A stretch of DNA of 12,870 nucleotides from an uncultured Bacteroidales bacterium (GCA_947177325.1 CAMWUH010000028.1:1-12870); one strand, 5' to 3'. Shown: positions 1 through 6,810, numbered from the stretch's first letter. Made by a program: numbers and translations. The notes: a model not told the origin generated them from the letters alone.

Positions 1-992
1 ATATTAAATTTCCCAAGAGCTTCTTTGATTGCGGCAATCAATATCTGCCAGATCAATTGCTCGTTTTCAAACTTTATTTCATGTTTTGTAGGGTGAATAT
101 TAACATCGATCGTTGCCGGGTCAACCTCAAAATTTATGAAGTAGTTAGGCTGTTCGTCGGGCTTGATTAGTTGCTCATAGCAGTGCATGACGGCCTTGTG
201 GAAATAAGGATGGCGCATATTTCTGCCATTTACGAAGAAATATTGTAATGCCCCCCGCTTACGTGAATTCTCGGGTAAACCAATGAAGCCGCTGATTTTG
301 GCTAACGACGTTTCCGTTCCGATTGGCACCAACTGCTTCTCTACCGTTTTTCCAAACAACCCGCCAATTCTTTGCTTCAATGAGCCGCGAGTCAATTGGT
401 GCAATATCGCGCCGTTATTTATCAACGACATCTCAACATCAGGGTTAACCAATGCCAGTCGTTCAAATTCATGGGCGATGTTGCTCAACTCTACACTATC
501 TTTTTTCAGAAATTTTCGTCTTGCCGGAACGTTATAAAACAAGTTCTTTACCATTAAATTACTTCCCGGTGTTGCAGCCGCAGGTTCCTGCCCCTCAAAT
601 TTCGAGCCGGAAATCATCAACTTGGTCCCTACTTTATCGTTGGGCTGCATGGTCAGCAGCTCTATCTGGGCCACGGCTGCAATTGAGGCTAAGGCTTCTC
701 CGCGAAAACCCATTGTATGAAGCGCAAACAAGTCGGCGGCTTCGGTGATTTTTGAGGTGGCATGACGCTCAAATGCCATGCGGGCATCCATCGGCGACAT
801 TCCTTTACCGTCGTCAACAACCTGAACAAGAGTGCGCCCGGCGTCTTTGATAATTACCTGCACTCTGCGCGCACCTGCATCTATGGAGTTCTCAACAAGC
901 TCTTTTACTACTGAAGCCGGGCGCTGAATTACCTCTCCGGCTGCTATTTGGTTTGCTACCGAATCAGGCAGCAATTTTATTATATCACTCAT
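1..992 (-). CDS. mutL: DNA mismatch repair protein MutL, N-terminal half (cut by window edge)
   Basis: MutL is the ATP-dependent clamp that couples mismatch recognition by MutS to strand incision. The reading frame starts at ATG 992 and stays open for 330 codons to the left edge, so about half of a usual 600-residue MutL is seen. The GHKL ATPase motifs are intact: NQIAAGEV (14-21), KELVENSIDAG (30-40, with the catalytic Glu31 and Mg-binding Asn35), DDGKGM (60-65) and GFRGEAL (95-101). Further on come the ARRKFLKK segment of the NPARRKFL type, FVNGRNM, and the transducer-domain motif DVNIHPTKHEIKF near residue 300. The C-terminal dimerisation/endonuclease domain lies outside the window, so it cannot be said whether the DQHA endonuclease motif is present. 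The gene is divergent from the ATP-grasp-like gene and has its own promoter at 1033-1063. Identification is secure. Confidence 0.97.
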   Translation of the reverse strand, partial: MSDIIKLLPDSVANQIAAGEVIQRPASVVKELVENSIDAGARRVQVIIKDAGRTLVQVVDDGKGMSPMDARMAFERHATSKITEAADLFALHTMGFRGEALASIAAVAQIELLTMQPNDKVGTKLMISGSKFEGQEPAAATPGSNLMVKNLFYNVPARRKFLKKDSVELSNIAHEFERLALVNPDVEMSLINNGAILHQLTRGSLKQRIGGLFGKTVEKQLVPIGTETSLAKISGFIGLPENSRKRGALQYFFVNGRNMRHPYFHKAVMHCYEQLIKPDEQPNYFINFEVDPATIDVNIHPTKHEIKFENEQLIWQILIAAIKEALGKFN

Positions 993-1032
993 TAAATATT
1001 TCGGAAAGTCAATATTTGGGAAAATTCTTCTA

Positions 1033-1063
1033 CAAATATAATAATCACCCTTGAATTGTCCAA
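1033..1063 (-). promoter_or_regulatory. Predicted mutL promoter (Bacteroidota type)
   Basis: Read on the minus strand there is TTGG (1063-1060), a 19-bp spacer and TATATTTG (1040-1033), a perfect match to the TAnnTTTG -7 box used by the Bacteroidota primary sigma factor. The -33 box matches only partly. Transcription would start near 1026 and give a leader of about 34 nt before the mutL ATG. Confidence 0.6.
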
Positions 1064-1103
1064 TATCATGTTGATAAGTAAGCCTATTTGTTGAAAAAAT
1101 CAG

Positions 1104-1111
1104 TAACTTCG
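1104..1111 (+). promoter_or_regulatory. Predicted -7 box of the ATP-grasp-like gene
   Basis: TAACTTCG followed by CG is one mismatch from TAnnTTTG and identical to the -7 box of the TPR gene at 5955-5962. The -33 region is poor: the nearest TTTG (1087-1090) is only 13 bp upstream instead of 19-21. A start near 1117 leaves about 48 nt before the preferred ATG at 1165, but only about 12 nt before the alternative GTG at 1129. Confidence 0.45.
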
Positions 1112-1164
1112 CGCTGTCTTTATCGCCTGTGCAATTTCAATCGCAACAACGTCTTCGACCATTA

Positions 1165-2316
1165 ATGCCCAACATCTTCATTTTTAACCCTGACAACGAC
1201 CTGGCATTAGCCAATTTTTCGCCCAATTACACTGCTCCTCACAATGCCGTTGCACTGGCCGAAGCGGGTGCACTTCTCCCCTTCTTCCACTGCAACGATG
1301 GCGACATGGTAATTGCCAATCATCTTTATCAGCAAAAACTCAATGAATTGCGCCGGATGTTTAACCTGCGCGGTGAACTTTTCACCGCCCCTTCCACCCT
1401 CAACGTCAATATTCGACCCTGGGGATGGTCGCCGGCTTTATTAGCTCGCCTCAAACGATTAGGCATTTCCTCTCCGCAACTTGATGACACAGTTACTCTG
1501 GACAACATTCGCGGATTAAGCCATCGTCGCCACACAATAGCCATTAATCAATCTTTAGCCACCAACGGAGTTCCGGTTCCACCTTTGCCGGTTGAGATAT
1601 TTTCAATTGATGAAGTTGATTTTGACAACTTATCACAGAATCCTGTAATGATGAAAGCCCCATGGTCGAGCAGCGGTCGGGGTGTATTGGCAAGCGACGC
1701 CTTCAGCGCCGGCCAATTCCGCGACCAGATGAAAGGAATGATAAAACGCCAGGGCTCTGTGATGATTGAGAAAAAATTAGAGCGTGTGGCCGATTTTGCA
1801 ATGCTTTTTGAACATCACAACGGCACTACTCGATTTCGGGGTTTATCAATGTTTGAATCAGCTTCTACAGGCGAATATATCGGAAACCTCGTCGCGCCTC
1901 AAACCTATCTCGTTGACCGACTTTGCCAATATGGTTGCTCCGCGCGCCGGCTCAACTCAATTCAGGAAGCTATGCGTAAGGCTCTTTCATCTATGTTGGC
2001 CAACAACTACAACGGGCCTTTGGGCGTCGATATGATGATTTACCGAAATAACGACGGCTCTACGGCAATTGCTCCTTGCATTGAGATAAATCTAAGGATG
2101 ACTATGGGATTTGTGGCTTTGAACTTAGCCGAAAACTTCTTGGCCAATGAAAGCACCGGGCTCCTTAAAGTGATAAACTCCGGGACTGATTACGTCGACC
2201 ACTCACCCTCCATGCCTGTCATTGAAAACTACAAGCTGAAAGAGGGTGGCGTCAGTCTGTCACCCCCACAATCCGGTTTTCAATTCTATTTTTCAGCTGA
2301 AAAAAGGCGTAACTGA
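1165..2316 (+). CDS. Uncharacterised ATP-grasp-like protein
   Basis: A 383-residue soluble protein with no signal peptide or membrane segment. I recognise the style of a conserved Bacteroidales hypothetical protein beginning with a FNPxNDLALA motif (residues 7-16: FNPDNDLALA). The second half looks like an ATP-grasp fold: a Lys followed by a Ser/Gly-rich loop (MMKAPWSSSGRGV, 162-174), acidic EKKLERVADFA (202-212), then GPLGVDMMIY (284-293) and IEINLRMTMGF (306-316), whose Asp, Glu and Asn match the Mg-ATP ligands of the family. ATP-grasp enzymes usually join a carboxylate to an amine or thiol through an acyl-phosphate; the substrate here cannot be read. The ATG at 1165 is chosen over GTG 1129 because the conserved-looking N-terminus MPNIFIFNPDND begins there and the upstream 12 residues are of low complexity. 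It is monocistronic, divergent from mutL, and overlaps the 3' end of maf by 31 bp. The ATP-grasp assignment rests on motif reading. Confidence 0.8.
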   Translation: MPNIFIFNPDNDLALANFSPNYTAPHNAVALAEAGALLPFFHCNDGDMVIANHLYQQKLNELRRMFNLRGELFTAPSTLNVNIRPWGWSPALLARLKRLGISSPQLDDTVTLDNIRGLSHRRHTIAINQSLATNGVPVPPLPVEIFSIDEVDFDNLSQNPVMMKAPWSSSGRGVLASDAFSAGQFRDQMKGMIKRQGSVMIEKKLERVADFAMLFEHHNGTTRFRGLSMFESASTGEYIGNLVAPQTYLVDRLCQYGCSARRLNSIQEAMRKALSSMLANNYNGPLGVDMMIYRNNDGSTAIAPCIEINLRMTMGFVALNLAENFLANESTGLLKVINSGTDYVDHSPSMPVIENYKLKEGGVSLSPPQSGFQFYFSAEKRRN

Positions 2317-2867
2317 CGATAAAGAGCCGGCGTGGGCAGCCCCATTACATTATAGAAGCACCCGTCGATTTTTTCAACACCAACCATTCCAATCCACTCT
2401 TGCACTCCATAAGCTCCGGCTTTGTCAAGTGGCCTGTAATTCTTAACATATTCTTCTATTTCCTCTCTACCCAACCGAGCGAACTTCACTCGCGTTTTGT
2501 CCGAAAAGGTAACAGATTTATTGGAGGTGGAAAGCGTCACTCCGGTTACAACATCATGTTCGCGCCCGCTTAACCGGACGATCATCTCTATGGCTTCTTG
2601 CTCGTCGGCCGGTTTGCCTAAGATTTCACCATCGAGAATTACCACCGTATCAGCTGTTATCAATAAATCGTCAGAGCCAAGATTACTTCTATAAGCCTCG
2701 GCTTTGAGCTTCGACAAATATTCCGGAACAAGTTCCGCGGGAAGATTGTCGGGATAAATTTCCTCAATATCTTTTACCGCCACACACCCAAAGTCAATAT
2801 CCATCGCTGCAAGCAACTCCTTGCGGCGGGGCGACTGACTGCCCAATAAATATCTGAATCTCTTCAT
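2286..2867 (-). CDS. maf: Maf-family nucleotide pyrophosphatase (dTTP/UTP-type, YhdE-like)
   Basis: Maf proteins hydrolyse non-canonical or surplus nucleoside triphosphates to the monophosphate and pyrophosphate, acting as house-cleaning enzymes; the YhdE branch prefers dTTP, UTP and modified pyrimidines. At 193 residues the length is normal. Visible motifs are the N-terminal SQSPRRKELL loop (10-19), TADTVV with the catalytic Asp73 (71-76), GKP (84-86), the VVTGVTL strand (106-112) and DKAGAYGVQEWIG (148-160). The KAGAYG.Q pattern favours the dTTPase/UTPase subgroup, an inference from the family. It is the last gene of the leftward cluster, 27 bp after kdsC. Its stop (TAG, 2286-2288) lies inside the end of the convergent ATP-grasp-like gene, and its last five residues FSAEK are encoded by a 16-bp palindrome. 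Confidence 0.93.
   Translation of the reverse strand: MKRFRYLLGSQSPRRKELLAAMDIDFGCVAVKDIEEIYPDNLPAELVPEYLSKLKAEAYRSNLGSDDLLITADTVVILDGEILGKPADEQEAIEMIVRLSGREHDVVTGVTLSTSNKSVTFSDKTRVKFARLGREEIEEYVKNYRPLDKAGAYGVQEWIGMVGVEKIDGCFYNVMGLPTPALYRQLRLFSAEK
2289..2304. repeat. 16-bp perfect palindrome in the overlap of two convergent genes
   Basis: TTTTTCAGCTGAAAAA is its own reverse complement. It sits within the 31-bp overlap of the ATP-grasp-like gene and maf, and in both genes it is read as TTT TCA GCT GAA AAA, encoding Phe-Ser-Ala-Glu-Lys near the C-terminus of each protein. No clear T-run follows on either strand, so it is not a textbook terminator, though it could form a small hairpin in both transcripts. 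Confidence 0.9.
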
Positions 2868-2894
2868 TTCTTTCTATTTTTCAAACCTATGACC

Positions 2895-3419
2895 TCACCA
2901 AGTTAAAAAATTAGATGTCGACATCCATTTGCCTTGGGCACGCATCACCTCTTCTATCAGTTCGCGGGCAATACCGTAGCCTCCATTCAGTTTGCTGATA
3001 TACATCGCTTCTTGCTTCACATCAACTGCCGCATCAGCCGGACAACATGGCAAGCCTGCCAATTGCATGCAGGGGATATCAGGCAGGTCGTCGCCAACAT
3101 AAGCAACTTCTTCGGCATTCAATCCATTTTCAGCCATCCATGCTTCTAACACAGGCAACTTTTCAGCCACACCCATAAACACGTCGTTCATCCCTATCAA
3201 TCGAAAACGATTCTCAACCGGCCGGCCTATCCCGCCTGAAATTATAGCCAGTCGCAGACCATGCTTCAACGCTATGTGCATCGCATAGCCATCTTTAACA
3301 TTTGCCATGCGCTCAGGCATTCCGTCTGCTCCTAATGGAACTGTCGACGGCGATAACACCCCGTCGATGTCAAACACTATCGCTTTTATTTTCTTTAATT
3401 CGTAAGCAATCTTACTCAT
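2895..3419 (-). CDS. kdsC: KdsC-type 3-deoxy-D-manno-octulosonate-8-phosphate phosphatase (HAD family)
   Basis: KdsC removes phosphate from Kdo-8-phosphate, releasing Kdo for the inner core of LPS. The 174-residue length fits the cap-less C0-type HAD phosphatases. HAD motif I is AIVFDIDGVLS (13-23) with nucleophile Asp17 and acid/base Asp19; the NVKDGYAMHIALK segment (40-52) matches the family's DGxG-like region; motif II is the Ser of IISGG (59-63); motif III Lys87 lies in GVAEKLPVLE; motif IV is YVGDDLPD (107-114). CCPADA (125-130) is the usual following strand. The start at 3419 overlaps the end of the DUF2520 gene by 8 bp, implying coupled translation. Position after a DUF2520 gene and before maf is an arrangement I associate with Bacteroidales. 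A related HAD phosphatase acting on another sugar phosphate is possible but less likely. Confidence 0.88.
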   Translation of the reverse strand: MSKIAYELKKIKAIVFDIDGVLSPSTVPLGADGMPERMANVKDGYAMHIALKHGLRLAIISGGIGRPVENRFRLIGMNDVFMGVAEKLPVLEAWMAENGLNAEEVAYVGDDLPDIPCMQLAGLPCCPADAAVDVKQEAMYISKLNGGYGIARELIEEVMRAQGKWMSTSNFLTW

Positions 3420-4200
3420 GGCTGTGGTAATGTTTTAAAATCAAATCTGAAACAAGCTTATAGACTTCACGAGGCGCGCCGGCCAGGCTTTGCAGGTGCC
3501 GGTCAATAACCTTGGTATCTCCTCTGCGTGCGGGTCCCGTCTGGGCTGCCTCCGGCGACATTTCTTTTAGCTTATTTAATGTTTCCTCCAGGAGTGGCAT
3601 CATCGCGGAGATATTTAAATTGTGCTTATGAAGCAGTTCATCTGCGATAACCCACATATAGTTGACAAAGTTGCAGGCAAACACTGCAGCCACGTGCAAG
3701 TCCGCCCTTCCTTTCGAGTCAACAAGACTTACTACTGTTGAAATCGACTCGGCAATCTCCTTTAATTCTTCCGTTACTTCATCATTGCAACCCTCTATGA
3801 GCATGCTGACGCGATTAACGTCAACTTCCTTCATTTTTGAAAAAGTTTGCAAGGGATAAAACACACCGAATCTCTTCTTCTTTCCCGTAAATACGCTCAT
3901 CGGCGTGCTGCCTGAAGTATGTGCCCAAATGCCGGAGTTTATATTCTCCGTCGCATCTAAAACACCTTCAATAGCATCATCGGTCAACGAGATTAAATAT
4001 AAGTCGGCATCTGATATGAGCTCCGTTAAATCATCGGTTGCGTTATGGCAGGCTGTCATGGCTGCCAGTTGACGGGCATTTTCAATATTTCTGCTGAAAA
4101 CTTGGGCGATTTTATGGTGACGTGCGAGTGCTTGACCCAAATGAGTGGCAACGTTACCTGACCCAATCAACACAATTTTTATTGTTCGTCGCAACGCCAT
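3412..4200 (-). CDS. Rossmann-fold DUF2520-containing protein (NADP oxidoreductase-like)
   Basis: A 262-residue protein with an N-terminal dinucleotide-binding domain and a C-terminal helical domain of the DUF2520 type. The Rossmann glycine motif is KIVLIGSGNVATHLGQAL (8-25). DLYLISLTDDAI (66-77), HTSGS (94-98) and FYPLQTF (114-120) follow the pattern of F420-dependent NADP reductases and ketopantoate/pyrroline-carboxylate-reductase-like enzymes. The C-terminal half includes HVAAVFACNFVNYM (169-182) and TGPARRGD (221-228), the latter resembling the conserved catalytic-cleft motif of this family. The substrate is unknown. It starts within the end of the nitroreductase gene (22-bp overlap) and ends within the start of kdsC (8-bp overlap), so it is almost certainly cotranscribed with both. 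The family call is good; any specific reaction would be a guess. Confidence 0.85.
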   Translation of the reverse strand: MALRRTIKIVLIGSGNVATHLGQALARHHKIAQVFSRNIENARQLAAMTACHNATDDLTELISDADLYLISLTDDAIEGVLDATENINSGIWAHTSGSTPMSVFTGKKKRFGVFYPLQTFSKMKEVDVNRVSMLIEGCNDEVTEELKEIAESISTVVSLVDSKGRADLHVAAVFACNFVNYMWVIADELLHKHNLNISAMMPLLEETLNKLKEMSPEAAQTGPARRGDTKVIDRHLQSLAGAPREVYKLVSDLILKHYHSHE

Positions 4201-4721
4201 TTCCCGATATGCACATTTTCCCAGCGGAGCTTTTCAACGTCTTGAGGCTTTCGCTCCTCATCTTTATGCCCGATAGTCAGAACGCACACTATAGGCATCG
4301 TTTCAGGCATTTCAAGCAATTCCTGAATATATTCCTGCGATGGCGTGCCGTCGGCCATATATCGGTCGCGAATCTGAATCCAGCACGAACCCAATCCCAA
4401 ATCTTCTGCCTGCAGTTGCATATAAGCAGCTGCGACTGATGCATCTTCAATCCACGGCTCGGTGCGTTCTGCATCCACGGCTACAACTATCGCCAGGCTA
4501 CAACCGGCAATGGGATGTGCCGCAACCGGTTTGCAATGACTGAGCTTTTCCAACATCTCCTTATCATCGACCACCACAAATTGCCAGGCTCGCGTACTTT
4601 TCGAGGTAGGTGCTAAAAGACCTGCTTCGAGTATCAGCTTCACATCATTGGCATCAATCGGCTCTGCGGTATAGCGACGAATGCTGCGACGGTTAATGAG
4701 TAATTCGTGGAGACTATTCAT
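4179..4721 (-). CDS. Nitroreductase-family FMN oxidoreductase
   Basis: A 180-residue cytoplasmic flavoprotein of the NfsA/FRase-like superfamily, which uses NAD(P)H and FMN to reduce nitro groups, quinones or related acceptors. The N-terminal RRSIRRY (11-17) is the FMN phosphate-binding arginine motif. LLAPTSKSTRAWQFVVV (35-51) is the usual APS...QPW-like segment, with Trp46-Gln47. LGLGSCWIQIRDR (108-120) is the conserved G-cluster before the last strand, and IGHKDEERKP (150-159) is the C-terminal GxPxExxxP-like motif contacting FMN. The natural substrate cannot be deduced. It begins 16 bp after the HU/SPOR stop codon and overlaps the DUF2520 gene by 22 bp. The upstream gap is AT-rich (TGA followed by A-rich sequence), a typical ribosome entry region in this phylum. 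Confidence 0.92.
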   Translation of the reverse strand: MNSLHELLINRRSIRRYTAEPIDANDVKLILEAGLLAPTSKSTRAWQFVVVDDKEMLEKLSHCKPVAAHPIAGCSLAIVVAVDAERTEPWIEDASVAAAYMQLQAEDLGLGSCWIQIRDRYMADGTPSQEYIQELLEMPETMPIVCVLTIGHKDEERKPQDVEKLRWENVHIGKWRCDEQ

Positions 4722-4737
4722 AACTTTTTATTTTTTT

Positions 4738-5757
4738 TCATCGGCGACATACCCAAGCATCAGGGAAGCGGTTGGCAATTTCAGCCTTCTTCAGTGAAAG
4801 TGCATCTGCGGAAGTTGCACCGGTAGCCGCAAAAACTCTGTATTTATTCTCGGAATGAAGAATTTCAAGCGTAAAATCAGAATTATCTCTGACAAACTGC
4901 TCGGCAAGTGCTTGCGAAGGTAATGACGCTACAACCAAACAATAACGATCCTCATCGTTGATTATTCCGCGGGGCATCGCTATCTCTTTTCGCTCGATTT
5001 CCTCTTCAGCAATTGCCGGGGCCGGCTCACTGATGGTAAGCTGAGCTTCTTCCTGCACATTCTTTACCTCAGGCACGGCTATCATAAGCGACATGGTCGG
5101 TGCGATCGACGGATATGCAGAGGTTTGACTGTTATTAACGAAACTATTTAGAGTTGCACTAACCGCTGCCATATTGTCGTTGCGATTATCAACAAGCGGG
5201 AACACCGCTGCAACACCTATCATCAGCACTATGGCCACTGAAGCAGCAATCTTAACGAATCTGCGCCAAGCAACCTTCAAAGATACGTCTGAGGGGCCGA
5301 TTGCATCACATCCCTCATCATTGCTTCTGGTTGCATTCAGCTCATTAATCTTTATCGCTTCCCACCCCATCGATAGCCACGCTTGCGAAGCCGGATATGG
5401 TTTGAAAATCGGTGCAGTTTCTCCACCGCTTTGTTTCACCAGACTTCCTATTGCACCGATGCTGATTTCTCCATCAACATTCAGTTGACTATTCATAGCT
5501 TCAGCCTGCTCCGCAACTATCTGAGTTGCTCTTTCTATGGTTATTTGCTCTTTACGGGCAACACTGGCCGCCAACAATCCATCGTCAAACGTAACCGTAG
5601 AATTAAAAGCAAGTTCTCTTCCCGGAGCTGTAAACACGCCTGTCCGGGAGTCATACTTGGCTGAAACCCTTCTCGCAATGAATGCACCCAACCCCGGCAC
5701 AACCACGCAGTCGTGTCGACGCAACAGATAATCCAGGTGCTCTATAATTTTATTCAT
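4738..5757 (-). CDS. Membrane-anchored HU-domain and SPOR-domain protein
   Basis: A 339-residue protein joining three parts. Residues 1-110 form an HU/IHF-like domain (HLDYLLRRHDCVVVPGLGAFIA, the HU-CCDC81 style seen in Bacteroidota). Residues about 166-189 are one hydrophobic membrane helix (FVKIAASVAIVLMIGVAAVF) preceded by Arg/Lys. After a Pro/Glu/Ala-rich linker, residues about 271-336 form a SPOR domain (RYCLVVASLPSQALAEQFV ... KYRVFAATG), which in known proteins binds glycan strands stripped of stem peptides at division sites. The predicted topology is a cytoplasmic HU domain and periplasmic SPOR domain. ATG 5757 is preferred over the in-frame ATG 5850: the HU domain starts exactly there, and the predicted transcription start near 5852 would leave no leader for the longer form. 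It is the first gene of the leftward cluster. Function is unproven; the domain calls are confident. Confidence 0.88.
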   Translation of the reverse strand: MNKIIEHLDYLLRRHDCVVVPGLGAFIARRVSAKYDSRTGVFTAPGRELAFNSTVTFDDGLLAASVARKEQITIERATQIVAEQAEAMNSQLNVDGEISIGAIGSLVKQSGGETAPIFKPYPASQAWLSMGWEAIKINELNATRSNDEGCDAIGPSDVSLKVAWRRFVKIAASVAIVLMIGVAAVFPLVDNRNDNMAAVSATLNSFVNNSQTSAYPSIAPTMSLMIAVPEVKNVQEEAQLTISEPAPAIAEEEIERKEIAMPRGIINDEDRYCLVVASLPSQALAEQFVRDNSDFTLEILHSENKYRVFAATGATSADALSLKKAEIANRFPDAWVCRR

Positions 5758-5795
5758 CGCTTTGAAATGATTGATTGGCAATAAGTTGTTGTATT

Positions 5796-5850
5796 TCGGC
5801 CAATTTTTTCTATTTCTATAACTGAAGAATAGCTCCATTTTATCGGCCAA
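5796..5850. repeat. Pair of 8-bp direct repeats in the HU/SPOR leader
   Basis: TCGGCCAA occurs at 5796-5803 and again at 5843-5850, with starts 47 bp apart, both within the untranslated leader of the five-gene cluster. The core GGCC is palindromic. This could be an operator pair or coincidence; nothing else links it to a regulator. Confidence 0.35.
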
Positions 5851-5858
5851 AACTTCAA

Positions 5859-5890
5859 CAAAGATACATTATTTTACCCTAATTCTCAAA
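5859..5890 (-). promoter_or_regulatory. Promoter of the HU/SPOR-nitroreductase-DUF2520-kdsC-maf cluster
   Basis: On the minus strand TTTG (5890-5887), a 20-bp spacer and TATCTTTG (5866-5859) match the Bacteroidota consensus TTTG-N19/20-TAnnTTTG completely. Transcription would start near 5852, giving about a 95-nt leader before ATG 5757. No promoter-like pattern of this quality occurs in the short junctions downstream, so it probably drives all five genes. Confidence 0.8.
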
Positions 5891-5931
5891 TCAATCTACA
5901 TATTTTTTTACATCTTTTAGCTTTAAATATA

Positions 5932-5962
5932 TTTGTCAACATTTCATAAATAGCTAACTTCG
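5932..5962 (+). promoter_or_regulatory. Promoter of the TPR protein gene
   Basis: TTTG (5932-5935), a 19-bp spacer and TAACTTCG (5955-5962) fit the Bacteroidota promoter consensus with one mismatch. Transcription would start near 5969, leaving a leader of about 16 nt before ATG 5985. It is back to back with the promoter of the leftward cluster, their -33 boxes 41 bp apart. Confidence 0.75.
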
Positions 5963-5984
5963 CGTCTGATAACCCATAGAAATT

Positions 5985-6809
5985 ATGCCACATACTATAA
6001 AAATTTTTGTCTTTTCACTTCTTCTCTCTGTTCTCCCGGCTGCCGCTCAATCCGGTAGCTATAACAAACTTATTGAACAAGCCGATAAAGCCATTGCCAA
6101 ACAAAATTGGGAAACAGCCGAAAGTTGCATAATCTCGGCCATGCGAGCCGAACCTGATAATCCCGGCAACATATTGCTCCTTTCCAACCTCGGTATGATT
6201 CAATTTTATCAAGGCCGCGACTCTTTAGCCATTGCCACTCTGACTGATGCCCACCGGGTGGCGCCCTCATCCGTGACCGTGCTCTGCAACCGGGCGCGCG
6301 TTCTAACCTCAGCCGGTTTACTCGGCGCTGCCATATCCGACTATGATTCAGCAGCCGCGCTCGACTCCACTATCTATCAACCTTATCTTTATCGCGGTCT
6401 GATCAACCTCTCGCTCGGCAACACTTCCGAAGCTAAAGTTCAGCTAACCCGGCTTAACCAATTATTCCCTGACCTGACCGACACTCACATAGCATTGGCG
6501 GCACTCTACTCGGCCTTAGAACAACCCGACGAAGCTATCCCCCATTTCAATCTCCTTATTAAGGCCCATCCTCAGGCCGAATATTATGCCGGCCGCGCAA
6601 TGTGCTTCATTCAAACTGACCGCCTTATCGATGCCTCTGAAGACATATCCTCAGGCCTTGAGCTTGACCCTGAATGTGCAGAGCTTTATGTTTGTCGCGC
6701 CCTGCTTAATCATCGAGCTTATCGTCGCGACGAAGCTATGCGCGATGCCCAGCGAGCAATTGATCTTGGCACTAACCGCCAACGCCTTTACAAACTCCTT
6801 GACCTCTAA
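5985..6809 (+). CDS. Exported tetratricopeptide-repeat protein
   Basis: A 274-residue protein with a clear signal peptide (IKIFVFSLLLSVLPAAAQ), probably cut after AAA at residue 21 to leave an N-terminal Gln. There is no lipobox Cys, so it should be periplasmic rather than a lipoprotein. The rest is a row of TPR-like helix pairs of about 34 residues: about 28-57 (YNKLIEQADKAIAKQNWETAE), 62-95, 96-129, 131-163, 166-197, 198-229 and 232-264 (AELYVCRALLNHRAYRRDEAM). TPR arrays are protein-protein scaffolds; no catalytic domain is present, so a partner-binding role at the cell envelope is inferred and the partner is unknown. It has its own promoter, stands alone, and meets the winged-helix gene tail to tail across a bidirectional terminator. 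Confidence 0.85.
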   Translation: MPHTIKIFVFSLLLSVLPAAAQSGSYNKLIEQADKAIAKQNWETAESCIISAMRAEPDNPGNILLLSNLGMIQFYQGRDSLAIATLTDAHRVAPSSVTVLCNRARVLTSAGLLGAAISDYDSAAALDSTIYQPYLYRGLINLSLGNTSEAKVQLTRLNQLFPDLTDTHIALAALYSALEQPDEAIPHFNLLIKAHPQAEYYAGRAMCFIQTDRLIDASEDISSGLELDPECAELYVCRALLNHRAYRRDEAMRDAQRAIDLGTNRQRLYKLLDL

Positions 6810-6810
6810 C

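Noticed and set aside
452..748. Short plus-strand open frames opposite mutL
   Set aside because: They cover the mutL ATPase region, whose motifs are all intact on the minus strand.
1129..1164. GTG start for the ATP-grasp-like gene
   Set aside because: It adds 12 low-complexity residues ahead of a family-like ATG start and would sit about 12 nt from the predicted transcription start.
2244..2265. GGGTG/CACCC stem as a terminator for maf inside the ATP-grasp-like gene
   Set aside because: Only five pairs, a 12-nt loop and no clean T-run; it also lies in coding sequence of the other gene.
5758..5850. N-terminal extension of the HU/SPOR protein from ATG 5850
   Set aside because: The extra 31 residues precede a standard HU-domain start and the predicted transcription start near 5852 would leave only about two bases of leader.
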